From Euonymus europaeus (Eukaryota > Streptophyta > Magnoliopsida > Celastrales > Celastraceae), in NCBI GenBank assembly GCA_963580455.1, contig OY756960.1:6448001-6512000 (forward strand): DNA of 64,000 bases, in the 5' to 3' direction. Positions 11,439-22,354 of the stretch are shown piece by piece; position 1 is the stretch's first letter, and every line of letters starts with the position of its first letter. Under the pieces are notes generated by a model that was not told the origin of the DNA, ran no database searches, and worked only from the letters and a program-made list of their open reading frames with translations. The translations under genes and the position numbers were made by a program.

Positions 11439-12751
11439 TGTCCTATGCACTGCAAGGAACAAGTATGTACCTACAAACAAATTAGACGATGTAAATTTGA
11501 TTGAACAATAATTAAATCAACTAAGATGAACACTATTGTCTTGTGAACAACCAGTAATAAACTAAACAATCCCCGGCAACGACGCCAAAAACTTGGTCGA
11601 TACTCTTTGATCACAATAAATACCGACTGGTTTTACCCAATCGCAAGTGTACGGTCGCAAGACAGTAACAGTGAAAGGGATCGAATCCACAGGGACTGTT
11701 GTAAAAACCAATTGAAAGACAAACAATAGTGTAAACTAATTTGGATGCTTAAATTAATAATGAAAAATGAAAATGAAAAATTTAACTAGTTTAAATAAAA
11801 TAACTAATTCAACAATTGATGAAAATTAGCTTGAATTTGGCTAGTTCAACTACCTGCACTTGTGCACACAAATCAATCCGCAATTAAACAAATTAAGAAT
11901 TTAACGACATCAATTGAAAGACTTTGGTCCAGCTCTAACAATTAGATTTCCCTAAACAACGACCCTGACTTTGGTCCAGCTCAAGGTCTTTTCTTATCAA
12001 AGGAGTCTTGGTTTGGTCTCTCCTAAGAATTTTCTAAGATAAGCATCAGCACGTGGAAATCGACAATCGCACAACCTAAGGCAATGGTCTATCACTCAAT
12101 CAATTATGTTCAATGTTCCCAAACCTGAATCGCAAAATAAGTTTTTGTCACTTCGTCAAACACCAGGTCATGGTCAGCCGAATATGTTCAACTAACAATT
12201 CCTAAATATTATGATGATGGTCAGACATGCATAACAATAGGAATCAATAATAAATTCAGAGAACAATGAATTAAATCCAGTCTAATCAACAATCAATCTG
12301 TGCACAAAGTTTCAGTAGAAGAAAATACCAAATCCTAGCTAAAAAGTACTTAGCTACGCATAATCATACTAAAAACCATAAAAATACTCAAGAGAATTGT
12401 TCGAATCGATGGGAGAGATGAAAGAATTGTCACGCTTGGAATGCCTCCTCTCTGCCCTCTGTATTCTGGAAAATCTAGAATGGTATCTGGCTACTAAGGT
12501 TTAGTCTTTAACCATAAAAATTTTTTGTCCCCACTGCCACGTCAGCTGGGCCCGTTTCTGCAAATCCCGCAACTCGCGGCCGCGCGTAGGTTACGCCTGG
12601 CTCACTTTTACCCGGAATTCAACTTTTCCAAATAAATAGCATCCAGCTGTACCTGTCATCAAATCACACAATTGGATAGTATTTTGTGCTAGAAACCTCA
12701 TAAATATTGAGTATTTAACATCATAAACATGAGTACATTTTGCACTCACCA
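10850..12751 (-). mobile_element. Ty3/Gypsy fragment: LTR, primer-binding site and gag start
   Basis: On the minus strand an LTR-like segment runs from 12751 (TGGTG) to 11594 (ending GACCA). It is followed by AGTTTT and TGGCGTCGTTGCCGGGGA (11587-11570), a primer-binding site of the type found in Athila/Tat Gypsy elements. A leader and gag follow. The element stops abruptly near 10850 inside gag, next to the Harbinger ORF1 tail; the rest of the element and the second LTR are absent. It was therefore inserted in the Harbinger element and then mostly deleted. Confidence 0.8.
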
Positions 12752-13729
12752 AACATGTAGCAATGACCAAGAAAAAGAAGGTAAATATTTTTAAACTAGG
12801 AAGGACTGGGAAGGAAAGAAAGCGTGGTGGTAAGAGAAATTAGATTGCTGCCTTGGTATTAGACGTGTACTATTGAATGTATTTATACATTATGTTGTTT
12901 GCAGAGTTCAAGAAGGAGAATTCTAAGTTATTTGCAACTCTGCCACATGCTCTCGACCCCCGAGCGCCGAGCAATGGAATGTCCAATTCCTCTACTAGAA
13001 GGTATATGTTTTGTTCTTGTGCTGAATCCAATGCTATTGTCACTGCACTAATTAACTGTAAATGCAGATTCATAGATGAGGACTGCCTCGGAAGGGATTA
13101 ATTTCGTGGGTTTGAGAAGCACGTGGGAAAATATGTTCGTTTGCATGAGAAAGCTTGCTAAAATGTGCAGGGCAGAATTTTTAATACATTTGAGTTGGAT
13201 GAAGACTATTAAATGTGTCTTACATTTGAATTTGAGTAATTCTGCATGTGGATGAAGGTTCAAACCAACTATTTGGTTTGCACCTTCACAGGCGATATAA
13301 CTATTTCATCTATTGGTTGTTTTAAAAAACGTGTTAATAGTGATATTGTGTACTATTTGTCTTGTTGCAACATGTGAGACTTGAGAAGTCTATTTCGGGT
13401 GGTACTTTTATGAAATGTTGTGTTTCATATGCTGGAGTTCACGTGGTGTGTGCTATTGAATTTGTTTTATAGCGTGCTTCAGTTGTGTGTTGCCTATAAA
13501 TCGGTTGGCAGTGGCTATTATATTTCATTAGTTTGGCAAAGCTTTTACCATCTGCCTCTATATTTCAATAACAACTCATATTTCATCCCGGTTCCATCTA
13601 TCTATTTTACTTTCTTCTGTTTAGCAAAAAACACTGTTTTCTGTCAATTAAACATACTCCCTATTTCACAATTCAATTCTTAGAAGCACATCCACTTCCC
13701 AACCCCCCCCCCCACATACACACGTTTAT
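12752..13729. other. Harbinger spacer, no gene recognised
   Basis: Roughly 1 kb between the Gypsy LTR and the transposase. It contains short open stretches without recognisable motifs and a C-run at 13704-13713. It probably includes ORF1 3' sequence and the intergenic part of the Harbinger element. Confidence 0.5.
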
Positions 13730-15079
13730 GTGGCCTCCAATTCCTCTAACTCTTCAAACTCTCTCATTAATAGGTGGAACCTATTTCGAAGAAGACGATA
13801 GAATGACAAGGACGATCGATTAGAAACACATAGATTCTCGGTCTTGTATTGTAACGATGTTGCAATGATGCAAACTATGCATGACAGACTTCCACAAATG
13901 GTAGATAATATAGAATTTGATGATCCAAGGACACGCATTAGGATTCCTCGCAATCGTGAGAGATCACATGACGATCTCATTCAAGACTATTTTGCAATGG
14001 ATTGCACATATCCATCTGCCATATTCCAGCGTCGATTCCGAATGCGTCGTGAATTATTCCTGCGGATCAAAAATCAGCTAGACGCATCAGACACATATTT
14101 TCAAAGACTATCAGCTTGTACTGGATGGCTTGGCTTTTCATTTATCCAAAAAATGACGGTTGCACTTCGCATTTTGGCCTACGGTGGTCTAGTAGATAGG
14201 GTGGATGAATTCATAAAGATCGGTGAGTCGACTGTGAAGGAAACACTAATGAAATTTTGCGAGAACATTATACAATTGTATAAGACTGAATTTCTGAGAG
14301 CTCCAACACTACATGATATTAATCGGTTAATGGAAGAGAATGCAGCACGGGGCCCAGGCATGGTTGAATCTCTTGATTGCATGCATTGGGAATGGCGTGG
14401 ATGCCTTGCTGCTTGGAAAAGGCAATTTGTAGGCCACGTTGGAAAGCCTACGTTAATATTGGAGGCAGTGACATCATATGATTTATGGATTTGACATGCT
14501 TTCTTTGGTATGGTAGGATCACACAATGACATTATTGTTCTACGACATTCAAATATTTTTAATAATTTTATCAGGGGCCGCACTCCAAATGTTGAGTTCA
14601 TCGTCAATGGTCATGTCCATCACACTCTGTACTATCTCACGGACGGAATTTACCCTCAATAATCTACGTTGATGCAATCAATTCCACATCCACGCACACA
14701 ACAAGAAAGGCTTTTTGCCAATTTACAAGAAAGTGCTCGAAAGGATATGGAGCGAGCTTTTGGTGTGCTCCAAACAAAGTGGGGAATCACGCAGGGACCA
14801 GTCCATTTTTATAAGCAATCTGACTTGAAAAAAATCATGTTCACTTGTATTATTCTTTATAACATGATCATTGACGATGAACGAAACCTAGATATTGATC
14901 CGTGGGTCCCGCCTATGGAAGAAGGCATCTCAGTGGTTGATACAATTAGAGATCTAGAAATTCTAGCAAATTTCATATACATGAGAATGGAGCATGTACG
15001 TGATGGAAAGCTTAATGCAAGATTGAGGAGGGATCTCATGGCTCATATTTGGAATATTAGTGGAAATGTAGAAGTTTAG
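13730..15079 (+). pseudogene. PIF/Harbinger DDE transposase
   Basis: The frame begins at GTG 13730, where relatives have ATG (VASNSSNSSNSLINRW). It is broken by TAG 13799-13801, TGA 14492-14494 and TAA 14660-14662. Between the stops it is continuous. It shows FRMRRELFLRI, an HTH-like stretch, then ESLDCMHWEWRGC (first catalytic Asp), HAFFGMVGSHNDI (second Asp region) and ARKDMERAFGVLQTKWGI (catalytic Glu), with the C-terminal LYNMIIDDER. This is the HARBI1/PIF nuclease (PF13359 type), which works with ORF1. Two of the stops replace positions where relatives have tryptophan. It is a near-full-length but dead copy. Confidence 0.92.
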
Positions 15080-15174
15080 TGAAAAGATCTTTTATCTTAA
15101 TTATGTGGCACCGACTTTATTATAATAATAACTATCTAAATAAAATTAAATTTCAGTTCAATTTTTTGTCATAT

Positions 15175-15455
15175 AAATTACTACCAATTTAAGTTAAAAT
15201 AATTTATTAAATATTCATTTGACACCAAAAATAACTACCATTTAATAAAATAATTTATTAAATATTTATTTCAGACTAAAAATAACTACCAAGCAATAAA
15301 TTAATTTATTAAATATTCATTCAACACAAAAAATAACTACCAAGTAATAAAATAATTTATTAAATGTTTATTTCACAGTAAAAAAAAACTACAAAGCAAT
15401 AAAATAATTTATAATTAAATAATTATTTCACACCAAAAATAACTACCAAATCATA
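15175..15455. repeat. AT-rich tandem repeat, unit about 52 bp
   Basis: ACTACC-anchored units start near 15180, 15234, 15285, 15336, 15388 and 15442, a period of 51-54 bp. The consensus is built on AATAACTACCAA and AATTTATTAAATAT. It lies just 3' of the Harbinger transposase. Confidence 0.85.
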
Positions 15456-15649
15456 CAATAAAAATGCACCATTGTAGGACACCATGGGACATCAAAGTTT
15501 CACTCCTTGCTGCGTCAGCAAAATACGCTTTCCAAAAATGGTACCACTGGATGATGAATAGTACTAATGGGCCAGCTCATGTATTATCTTTGGCACAAAT
15601 GAGCCAGCAATAAGTCTCCATAGAAAGTGCCCAAGAGAGGTAGAAAGTA

Positions 15650-15752
15650 GGCTTAATTCAGTTCTGGAGCGGGAAGAGATTATGTGGCGTCAAAGATCTC
15701 GGGTGACGTGGTTGGCTCATGGGATAAACATACAAAATTATTTTTTAACTAG
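15650..15752 (+). pseudogene. L1-type LINE scrap (endonuclease-RT linker)
   Basis: About 34 codons read LNSVLEREEIMWRQRSRVTWL and then LAHGINIQNYF. This matches the very conserved linker before the reverse transcriptase of plant L1 elements (typically ...EEIYWRQRSR..WL..GD.NTK.FH). Coding similarity stops at about 15752. No RT follows, so it is an orphan fragment at the right edge of the Harbinger element. Confidence 0.75.
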
Positions 15753-15956
15753 GGTGGGACTCATGCTCTGTTGCGAGTCCATTTTTTTGTTTGGTTTCGC
15801 TAGTCCAATTTTTAAGTGGGCCTTAGTGTTCTTTTTTGTTTTCTTTCTTTTTTATCTGACATTATTTATTTTCAGTATGTGTACTTTGCTTTGTCTTCTT
15901 TCTTTGTTGGGATATTCTGGAAATGAGTTCGTCTTTTTCTTTTTGTTCAGATTATG

Positions 15957-16480
15957 GATCGTTGCCTTCAATTTATTATTCGTGTCCATACTGACGGCGT
16001 TTTGTTGGAGGATAATGTGTAGTACGTTGGGGGACGGGTTAAAGTGGTTGTGATGTTATCATCTGTCATTTTAGTCGAGGTCTGTTTTTGATGTATCTTA
16101 AGCATGTTGTTCATATTGATGCCGATTTAATGAAATTGAAATACCTTAGCAATAGTTCCTTGTTTTCTCATGGTATTTTCGATCTTAACAACGATGATGA
16201 TTTTTTGAGGATGGGTCTGACGGGGTTCGTTGAAGGTCAGGTGAACATATATGTTGTTTATCCTACTATTGACATTGGTTCTTCCACTTCAGATGACGTA
16301 TCTGATGTTGAAATCAAATATGCATCTGTTATGAATATTAGTAAATCTTCTTCTAGTAGGAGAAGGTCTGCAAGGATTGCTACATTGGGAGCATCTAAGG
16401 TTTTTGTTGACTCGCCTTCTTCCAGTGGATCCAAAACCTTTATAGTTGTCGGTCTTCCTACATCTATGTCTAGCATTTAA
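15957..16480 (+). pseudogene. MULE PB1-like N-terminal domain fragment
   Basis: A frame starting ATG near 15955 reads IIRVHTDGVLLEDN, a TAG, then YVGGRVKVV. After a frameshift the open frame 16088-16480 gives IDADLMKLKYL and LTGFVEGQVNIYVVYP. This spacing (H.DG, YVGG, then a final V.IYV strand) resembles the PB1-like domain at the N-terminus of mudrA-type transposases. It is followed by a serine/arginine-rich segment ending at 16480. No transposase core follows. Confidence 0.5.
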
Positions 16481-17380
16481 CTGTGGAGGATGTTTTGATC
16501 GATTTTGTTTGGCGTGGATTGGTTCCACAATTTTGTGAAGTAGCCCATTTGTACATTTTGTTTTGTACGTAGCTGTTGTATTTTCTTCATTGGGCTTTTT
16601 GTTAACAATCGACATTTTATTGATGATAGTATCCTGTCAGTTTAATCCTGTGATACTCATTAGTAGAACTTTTTTTTTGGGTTAATAATGCATGGAATGG
16701 CTGTTTTATATTGGTTGAGTTATTTGGTCCTGTATTTTATGCATGACTAATAAGTATGACATTTTTATTCTAAGGAAAATGATGTAATAAATATTAATTG
16801 TTATAGTGATTAGCTTAAAGTAAGTTAATGTTTATTGATTGCATTATTTTGATTGGTTGGGTGTCAATCTAGTGTGTTCGTGTTTATGTGTGAATTATAG
16901 GTCTGTGATATTATTTTTTAATGGGCTCTTATGTCATTGTCTATAGAAGGGCCTTTTTGTTTATTTTCTCAAGAATAAGTTTCTTTACGAAAATTTTTTT
17001 TCGACATTAATTGTTTTGGTGGGGCTCTTCTTTATGAATTTGCTTTAATATATATGGCTTTCTTTATCCTATTTCATTAGGTTTAAAAATAGAATTCACT
17101 ATTAACTTTTCTTTCACTTTTTGTTTATATATATGAGATTTCTTCTCAACTCGATTATTCTTGGATATGGAGGTTTGATAGCTTTCTTTTTATATTTTAT
17201 TGTTTTTTTTGGTTTGTTTATACTTATGGTTGATGTTCTATTTTTTGATTATTTTTATTTTTTATTGCCTTTGTTCCATCTATTTGCTATAGTTTACATT
17301 TTTTTTCTTTCGATTGAGATTTATTATTGTAGAATTTGAAATGTGAGGAAATTTCGTAGTTGGTGTTGGTTTTTAATTTA
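16481..17380. other. AT-rich, T-rich sequence, no gene seen
   Basis: The stretch is poly-T-rich on the plus strand. Its open frames encode only F/L/Y-rich peptides with no family features, typical of base composition. Confidence 0.5.
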
Positions 17381-18260
17381 AGAAAAACCTAATTGACAAT
17401 TGTGAGATATATTTAACCTACTAGGAGTTTGTGTTTTAATGAAAAAACTTATTTAAACCTACTAGGAGTTCTAGTATTATAGGTTTGTCCACTTGTTGAG
17501 TGTAGTTAACATGCTAGTGTCCTATTAGGAGTTGAACATGTGCATGCCGTGTGTTTTAAATAAGCTAAGTTTTGTTTAGGTTTGATAATACATGGAGATA
17601 AAGTTAACATGCATATTCTATCACAAAAGGATTGGATTTGTGCTATATCTTCTCAGGTGATGAGCTTGCTTGTGCAAAAAGGAGTCTATCTATTCAAGGC
17701 AATCGTTGGGCATAAATATTCCAAGCAAGTTGATTTTGAGGTGGCCAAAAAAATATTGTTGAGAGAGTCTTGAGCGTGGTTTTTGGGAAAACAAATCACT
17801 TCTTATTTCATGTGTGATCTTGAGTGTTTAAATGAGTGATTTGTAGTGAGGATATTTGTGTTAGGGATTATCGTTTGAGAGTTTCTTGTGTGTGAAGATT
17901 CTTGAGGGATTCAAGAGTGGACTCTACCTTGTTTAGGTTGAGTGAGGTTGAAGCAATACACTGAATGAGAGAGATGAGCGATGTCTTTAGTTCAAAGATA
18001 GGGTTGTAACTCCTGATTCGTTTTAGTGGATTGTTCCTCAAGGTTAGTCGCTCATAGACTCGAGGTTTTTCCCAGGTTGGGTTTTCCTCGTAAAATTTTT
18101 GGTGTTTGATTTTCGTTTATTTTTCCGCAATTTTGATTTCCATATTTGTTGGCTAACGATCTTGGTGAGAAACCGAACTCTCAGTTGGATTCGCTGTATA
18201 ACTTTCAACTATATTTTTGGTTGTGTTTGTTTGTGTCTCGTATTTATATGCTTTTTTCCT
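17380..18260 (+). mobile_element. Possible Copia LTR remnant
   Basis: The 3' half has the look of a Copia LTR R-U5 region. It reads GAGGTTTTTCCCAGGTTGGG (18060-18079), then TTTTCCTCGTAAAATTTTTGGTG, followed by a T/G-rich stretch. Upstream lie a direct repeat of AACCTACTAGGAGTT (17413 and 17455 areas) and a transcript-leader-like segment. I could not fix the ends or a target duplication, so this may be a decayed solo LTR. Confidence 0.35.
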
Positions 18261-18866
18261 GCGTGTGTAGTTTTGAGTGGTCCTTTTTTTTAAAAGTAAA
18301 TGATGTTATTTTCGTATGATTCTGGTATGATACATTTATAGAGTAGGATATATGTTGTATTTTGGAGCTATTATATCATCATTCTGCTAGTTATGAAGAC
18401 ACAATGTTACTTTTTGTGTTTTTAAGTTATATTTGGCATTTTAGGTGATTGTTGTAATCTTGATATGTATTTGTGCAGTTTTTACTTGATTGAGTTTGTT
18501 CACAAGTTGAATATGAACTGTTGATGTCACCACTAAATAGCTTTCACAAAATAAAGGTATACATATATTCTTTCTTCCATAGAAGCAAAGCGGTGGTACA
18601 AAAATACAGCATCCACCTTACAAATATATATGTAGTTTTTGAGCTCCACTTGTTTGTTTCTGTAAACCAAAAGGAAAGCATTATATGTTATGGATATAAA
18701 ATAGGATCAAAATATGGCATTAGTCTTCCTGGATCATGAATTTGTGTACTTCATATAGTCAGTCTTGCTGTTGTTTTTCACCTTATTTTTGTGGTATTTC
18801 CATAGCAATCATCTTGTGTAGTTTTCCTAATGTAAAGTCCAAACTCATCTCTATATTGTAGATATC
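18261..18866. other. No gene seen
   Basis: AT-rich sequence without recognisable coding motifs, repeats or RNA genes. Confidence 0.45.
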
Positions 18867-19570
18867 TTAGATGAATTGCATGACATACCTTGAAACTATT
18901 TGATCTTGTGTCATTGTCTCAGTTGTATTCTCCATGGTTTGAAGCATGAGTGGAGTTTGCTGATCCGGCTGGTCCTCCTGTTGGATAGTTATAGTTGTGG
19001 AGGTTTGAATGCTTTGCTTCAACTGTCCTAATGCATGTGAGAAAATAACTTGTAACTGCAACTTGCACCAGTCTAGGTGTTTGACTAATGTATGTTTTGT
19101 CTTCATGTTGCTTCTCATATCTCGGGGTGCATCTTCTTGTTTGAAAGCAGCTGTTAAGACAAACATATTTGTTTCATTAACAGACTGTAGCACATCATCA
19201 TAAATTTCTAGAGTCTTTATACACTGTGCTTTTATCATTGGCATGAAGTAATCAGTTGTTTGTGGTGAACCACCAACATTTTGGCATGGAGATGCAGAAT
19301 ATTAACCATTAATTTTGCCGCTTGCACATCATTCTTGTCTTTTTGGTTGATGTTGGTGACTGATTCTATTTTTGCATCCCTTGCTTTAGTCCAGTCTGGG
19401 AATCTTTTTAGCACCTGCATTTTTTCCTTGGACCTCTTCAGCTGCTTCTATGAGGATTGATGTCTCTTGATCAGTGATACTTTTTGTATGTGTCACTGCT
19501 GATTCTATCTGTATTACTAGCCATTCTAGGTCGTTTGTTGCCTCTCTTTGGCCATGAGTCAATAAATGTT
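18867..19570 (-). pseudogene. Unrecognised frameshifted coding-like region
   Basis: Three minus-strand frames join head to tail. Positions 19570 to about 19430 read QREATNDLEWLVIQIESAVT. Positions 19420-19235 read FPDWTKARDAKIESVTNINQ. Positions 19244-18867 read LEIYDDVLQSVNETNMFVLT, with LVKHLDWCKLQLQVIFSHAL further on. The composition is protein-like (helical, Q/T/E-rich), with shifts near an A6 run (about 19427) and near 19240. I do not recognise the family. It lies 3' of the Helitron genes on the same strand, so it may be cargo of that element or part of another transposon. Confidence 0.35.
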
Positions 19571-22354
19571 GTGAGTCAATGTGTGTGTGTGTGATTATCG
19601 CTTTTTAAGTTGTTATGTATGTAGCAGTGTCTGTGTGATACTTCTTACCTAGATCTTTTTGTATAGTATCTTGACTTTATCTTGAGAATGTGTTTGTTTG
19701 TTCTTCTTGTGTTTGACTGAAGCAAACATTTTCATTTGTTGAACTCAGTTTTATAGGCATATTTGAGTCTTACTAGAAGGTTTTTTGTTTAAATCTTGGA
19801 TATACAGCTGTTATGGTTGATCAAGTTGTCATTTTTGTAGTCGTTGATATAAACTATGCCTATACGTTTTAATGATTATAGGTAACTTGTTTTGAGATAT
19901 TATTTTTGATTTGTTTTCCTTACACATCTTTCACACATCTGATTGTTTTAGTTGGTGATTTGATGTTTTGTCAATGTTTGTTGGAATTCTACTATTGAAA
20001 TCAAATGCCAGAAGGTTTACAGATTTTTTTTTTTACAATTCTGTTTCAGATCAATTGTATGAATTTTTTGGTCTCATTCAATAATAGTTTTTGCTGATTG
20101 TCAGGTTCAGTGTTTTTCACTCCTTAATTAGAGTTGTTAAACATATTGTGTATATCCATTGAGTTGTTTGTATAATTTATATCCATCCATAAACTTCTAA
20201 AATAATGCACAATTTCACACAATTGTGTGAGAAAGGAAAAAAAAAGAAATAAATCTTATAGTCGCATGTAGATTTTGCACAAAAACTTGAGGAAAGAGTT
20301 GTTTGTTCTATAATATTTTGTGAAAATGATAAAAAATGTTTTTACATATGTTGTTAACTCAAGGAGATTAGTGAGACTGATAAACTTATTGTTCTTCATC
20401 TTGAAGCTTCATATGAATAAAATTTTCACAAGTGAAATTGCCATATTTCTTCATCTCAAATGTCTGGAAACGATACTTGGAACTTAAAGAGGTAGTTGTA
20501 TGGTATTTGTACATATAGTTTGTATATACTGGAAGGTGAATAAGATCTGCCATCTCTTTTATTCAAAAACATATCATAATAGGCATTTAAATAAATAAAT
20601 TTGTTATGGTCAAATTTTATGCATGAATTTGTAATCTTCTATATAACAACATTCGTAAACCATGTTTGAGAATGAGGAAAAAAGCAGTATAATAAATAAT
20701 TATATAAAAAAAGACTACTTGCACTAAACTCAATAATTTTTAATGACAATAATGGATTCAGGACAGTGTTAGAGAAAGATATTCACGAACTCGTGACTCT
20801 ATAATCAATGCAAAGAACACATACATGTGCATGACTATACAATGGAGTCTATACACTGTTATATGAAATGATTAATATCCTGTGACTTTATAATGATTAT
20901 ACTTGTCATTCTTCACATCAAAATATGTCACTATTTTAGTTTCTAATAATCAATAACGAAAATAGGTTTTAAAATATTGCTATTGTTCATATTGAACAAG
21001 GTTGTTCTGTCCAAGTGAGAAGTTGAATAGATTAAGTTGTTTGTAAAAAAGGAGAAATACTTGCATATGGAAATACCGTATCTCGAATTTAATTTTTACA
21101 TTTGTTGAATAACAATTAGGAACCAGAGTGAATAGTTTGAATGACATTAGGTTGGTTATATTGTACTTAAAAAGTTTTTATTAATTGTATGCACCAAAAT
21201 AAATCAACTGCAGAGAAATGTAAAAGTAATTGAAAACATATCTTGTTAATTTTGTTTTATCAAAAGGGATTCATAATAGAATATCATGAAATAAAATGAG
21301 AAAAAGTAGCATAAGAATCGGAAGGATCACAAACAATCATAAAAACTCCTTCAAAGCACAACTTTTTCAAAGTACCCAATAACTTATAGTGGTTCCATAT
21401 GCATTACACACCATGACTCCTAAACAAACAACATAAACATTTTTTTCGTCCCCTACGCTATTGATTTTCTTTTAAAATCCAAAATAGTTAAGAGCAGAAG
21501 TCACATGCATTATCGTTCTAGGTGTGCTTTACATACCTCATACATATTTGGTTTTCTAAGAAAAGTTTTCCTATAGGCACCCAGTTTTACGTCACAAAAA
21601 CTTCTATTTACATAAACACCTCTTATTTTACCTCTTTTCACTATTCCTGATCCACTATTTTGATCCCTTTGTTCCTTGCTTTGTCTTCATCTTTTACCTC
21701 TTTTATCATTTTGATGACTCGATCTATCTCCTTTTCCTTCTCTTTCTCTGCATTTTTGTTATGCTCATCCAATTTTTTTTTGTTACAGTCTTATTTTTAA
21801 ATTTAGAATAACAATTAAAATAAATAAGAGGAGTAAAACTGTACACACAGAACCTTTTTCTTGGCACCTAGTTGAAGCAAGTTTCTTAAAGTTATATCAC
21901 ATAATTAAACCAATGATATTTTCTATTGAGACAGAGATGAGTATTTCTGAGAAAATTAGTTAATATCAATGAATACTCCGATGCCACAGCAGTTACTGTT
22001 TTTAGTTGAAATGAAAAAGTATTGCATAAATTATAACTATAGAAAATCAATTATATTTTATTTGCCACATAAGTTTACATTTTAAAGAGCGTGTGATTTT
22101 TTATAGGAAACAATATACGTTCTAAAGTGCTTATATTATGCCTATGAAACACAATTTTCATGAAGGATAATTGTGGGAATTTCCTATTTTGTATAAATGA
22201 ATGAAAAATCTTTTACTCATTAAAAAAGACCTTATTTACAGACGCTTTAACAAAAATATGTTTTTTCATTATTATGATGTTAGTCATCTATGCAACCGAT
22301 CACTGAGTTATGCAGCATACTGAAGTAATATTCTTTATTAAATGAGATTTTACC
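19571..22354. other. AT-rich intergenic or transposon-internal sequence
   Basis: Nearly 2.8 kb with no supported gene on either strand, no clear tandem array and no RNA gene. It may be the 3' portion of the Helitron (which reads on the minus strand), but I found no certain CTRR terminus with hairpin. Confidence 0.4.

Larger units (their letters stand above)
7366..15650 (+). mobile_element. Decayed PIF/Harbinger transposon (approximate limits)
   Basis: The element is defined by its two diagnostic genes on the plus strand: a Myb/SANT ORF1 (9386-10845) and a DDE transposase (13730-15079). Loosely inverted ends are visible. The left begins TTGGGAATGTCAATAGGGAGA near 7371. The reverse complement of about 15600-15650 reads TTGGGCACTTTCTATGGAGA, followed on both sides by a related (G)GCTCATTTGTGC-type segment. 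The limits and the TWA target duplication are not proven. A Gypsy fragment is inserted between the two genes, and both genes are pseudogenes. Confidence 0.6.

Noticed and set aside
12877..13101. 74-codon plus-strand frame between Gypsy LTR and Harbinger transposase
   Set aside because: No recognisable motif, and an open frame of similar length overlaps on the other strand.
15682..16053. Hydrophobic 123-codon frame that looks like a membrane protein
   Set aside because: The first 25 codons are a LINE linker and the rest is translated T-rich sequence; hydrophobicity follows base composition.
17121..17339. Very hydrophobic 72-codon frame
   Set aside because: Poly-T-rich DNA gives F/L/Y-rich peptide. 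No start context or family match.
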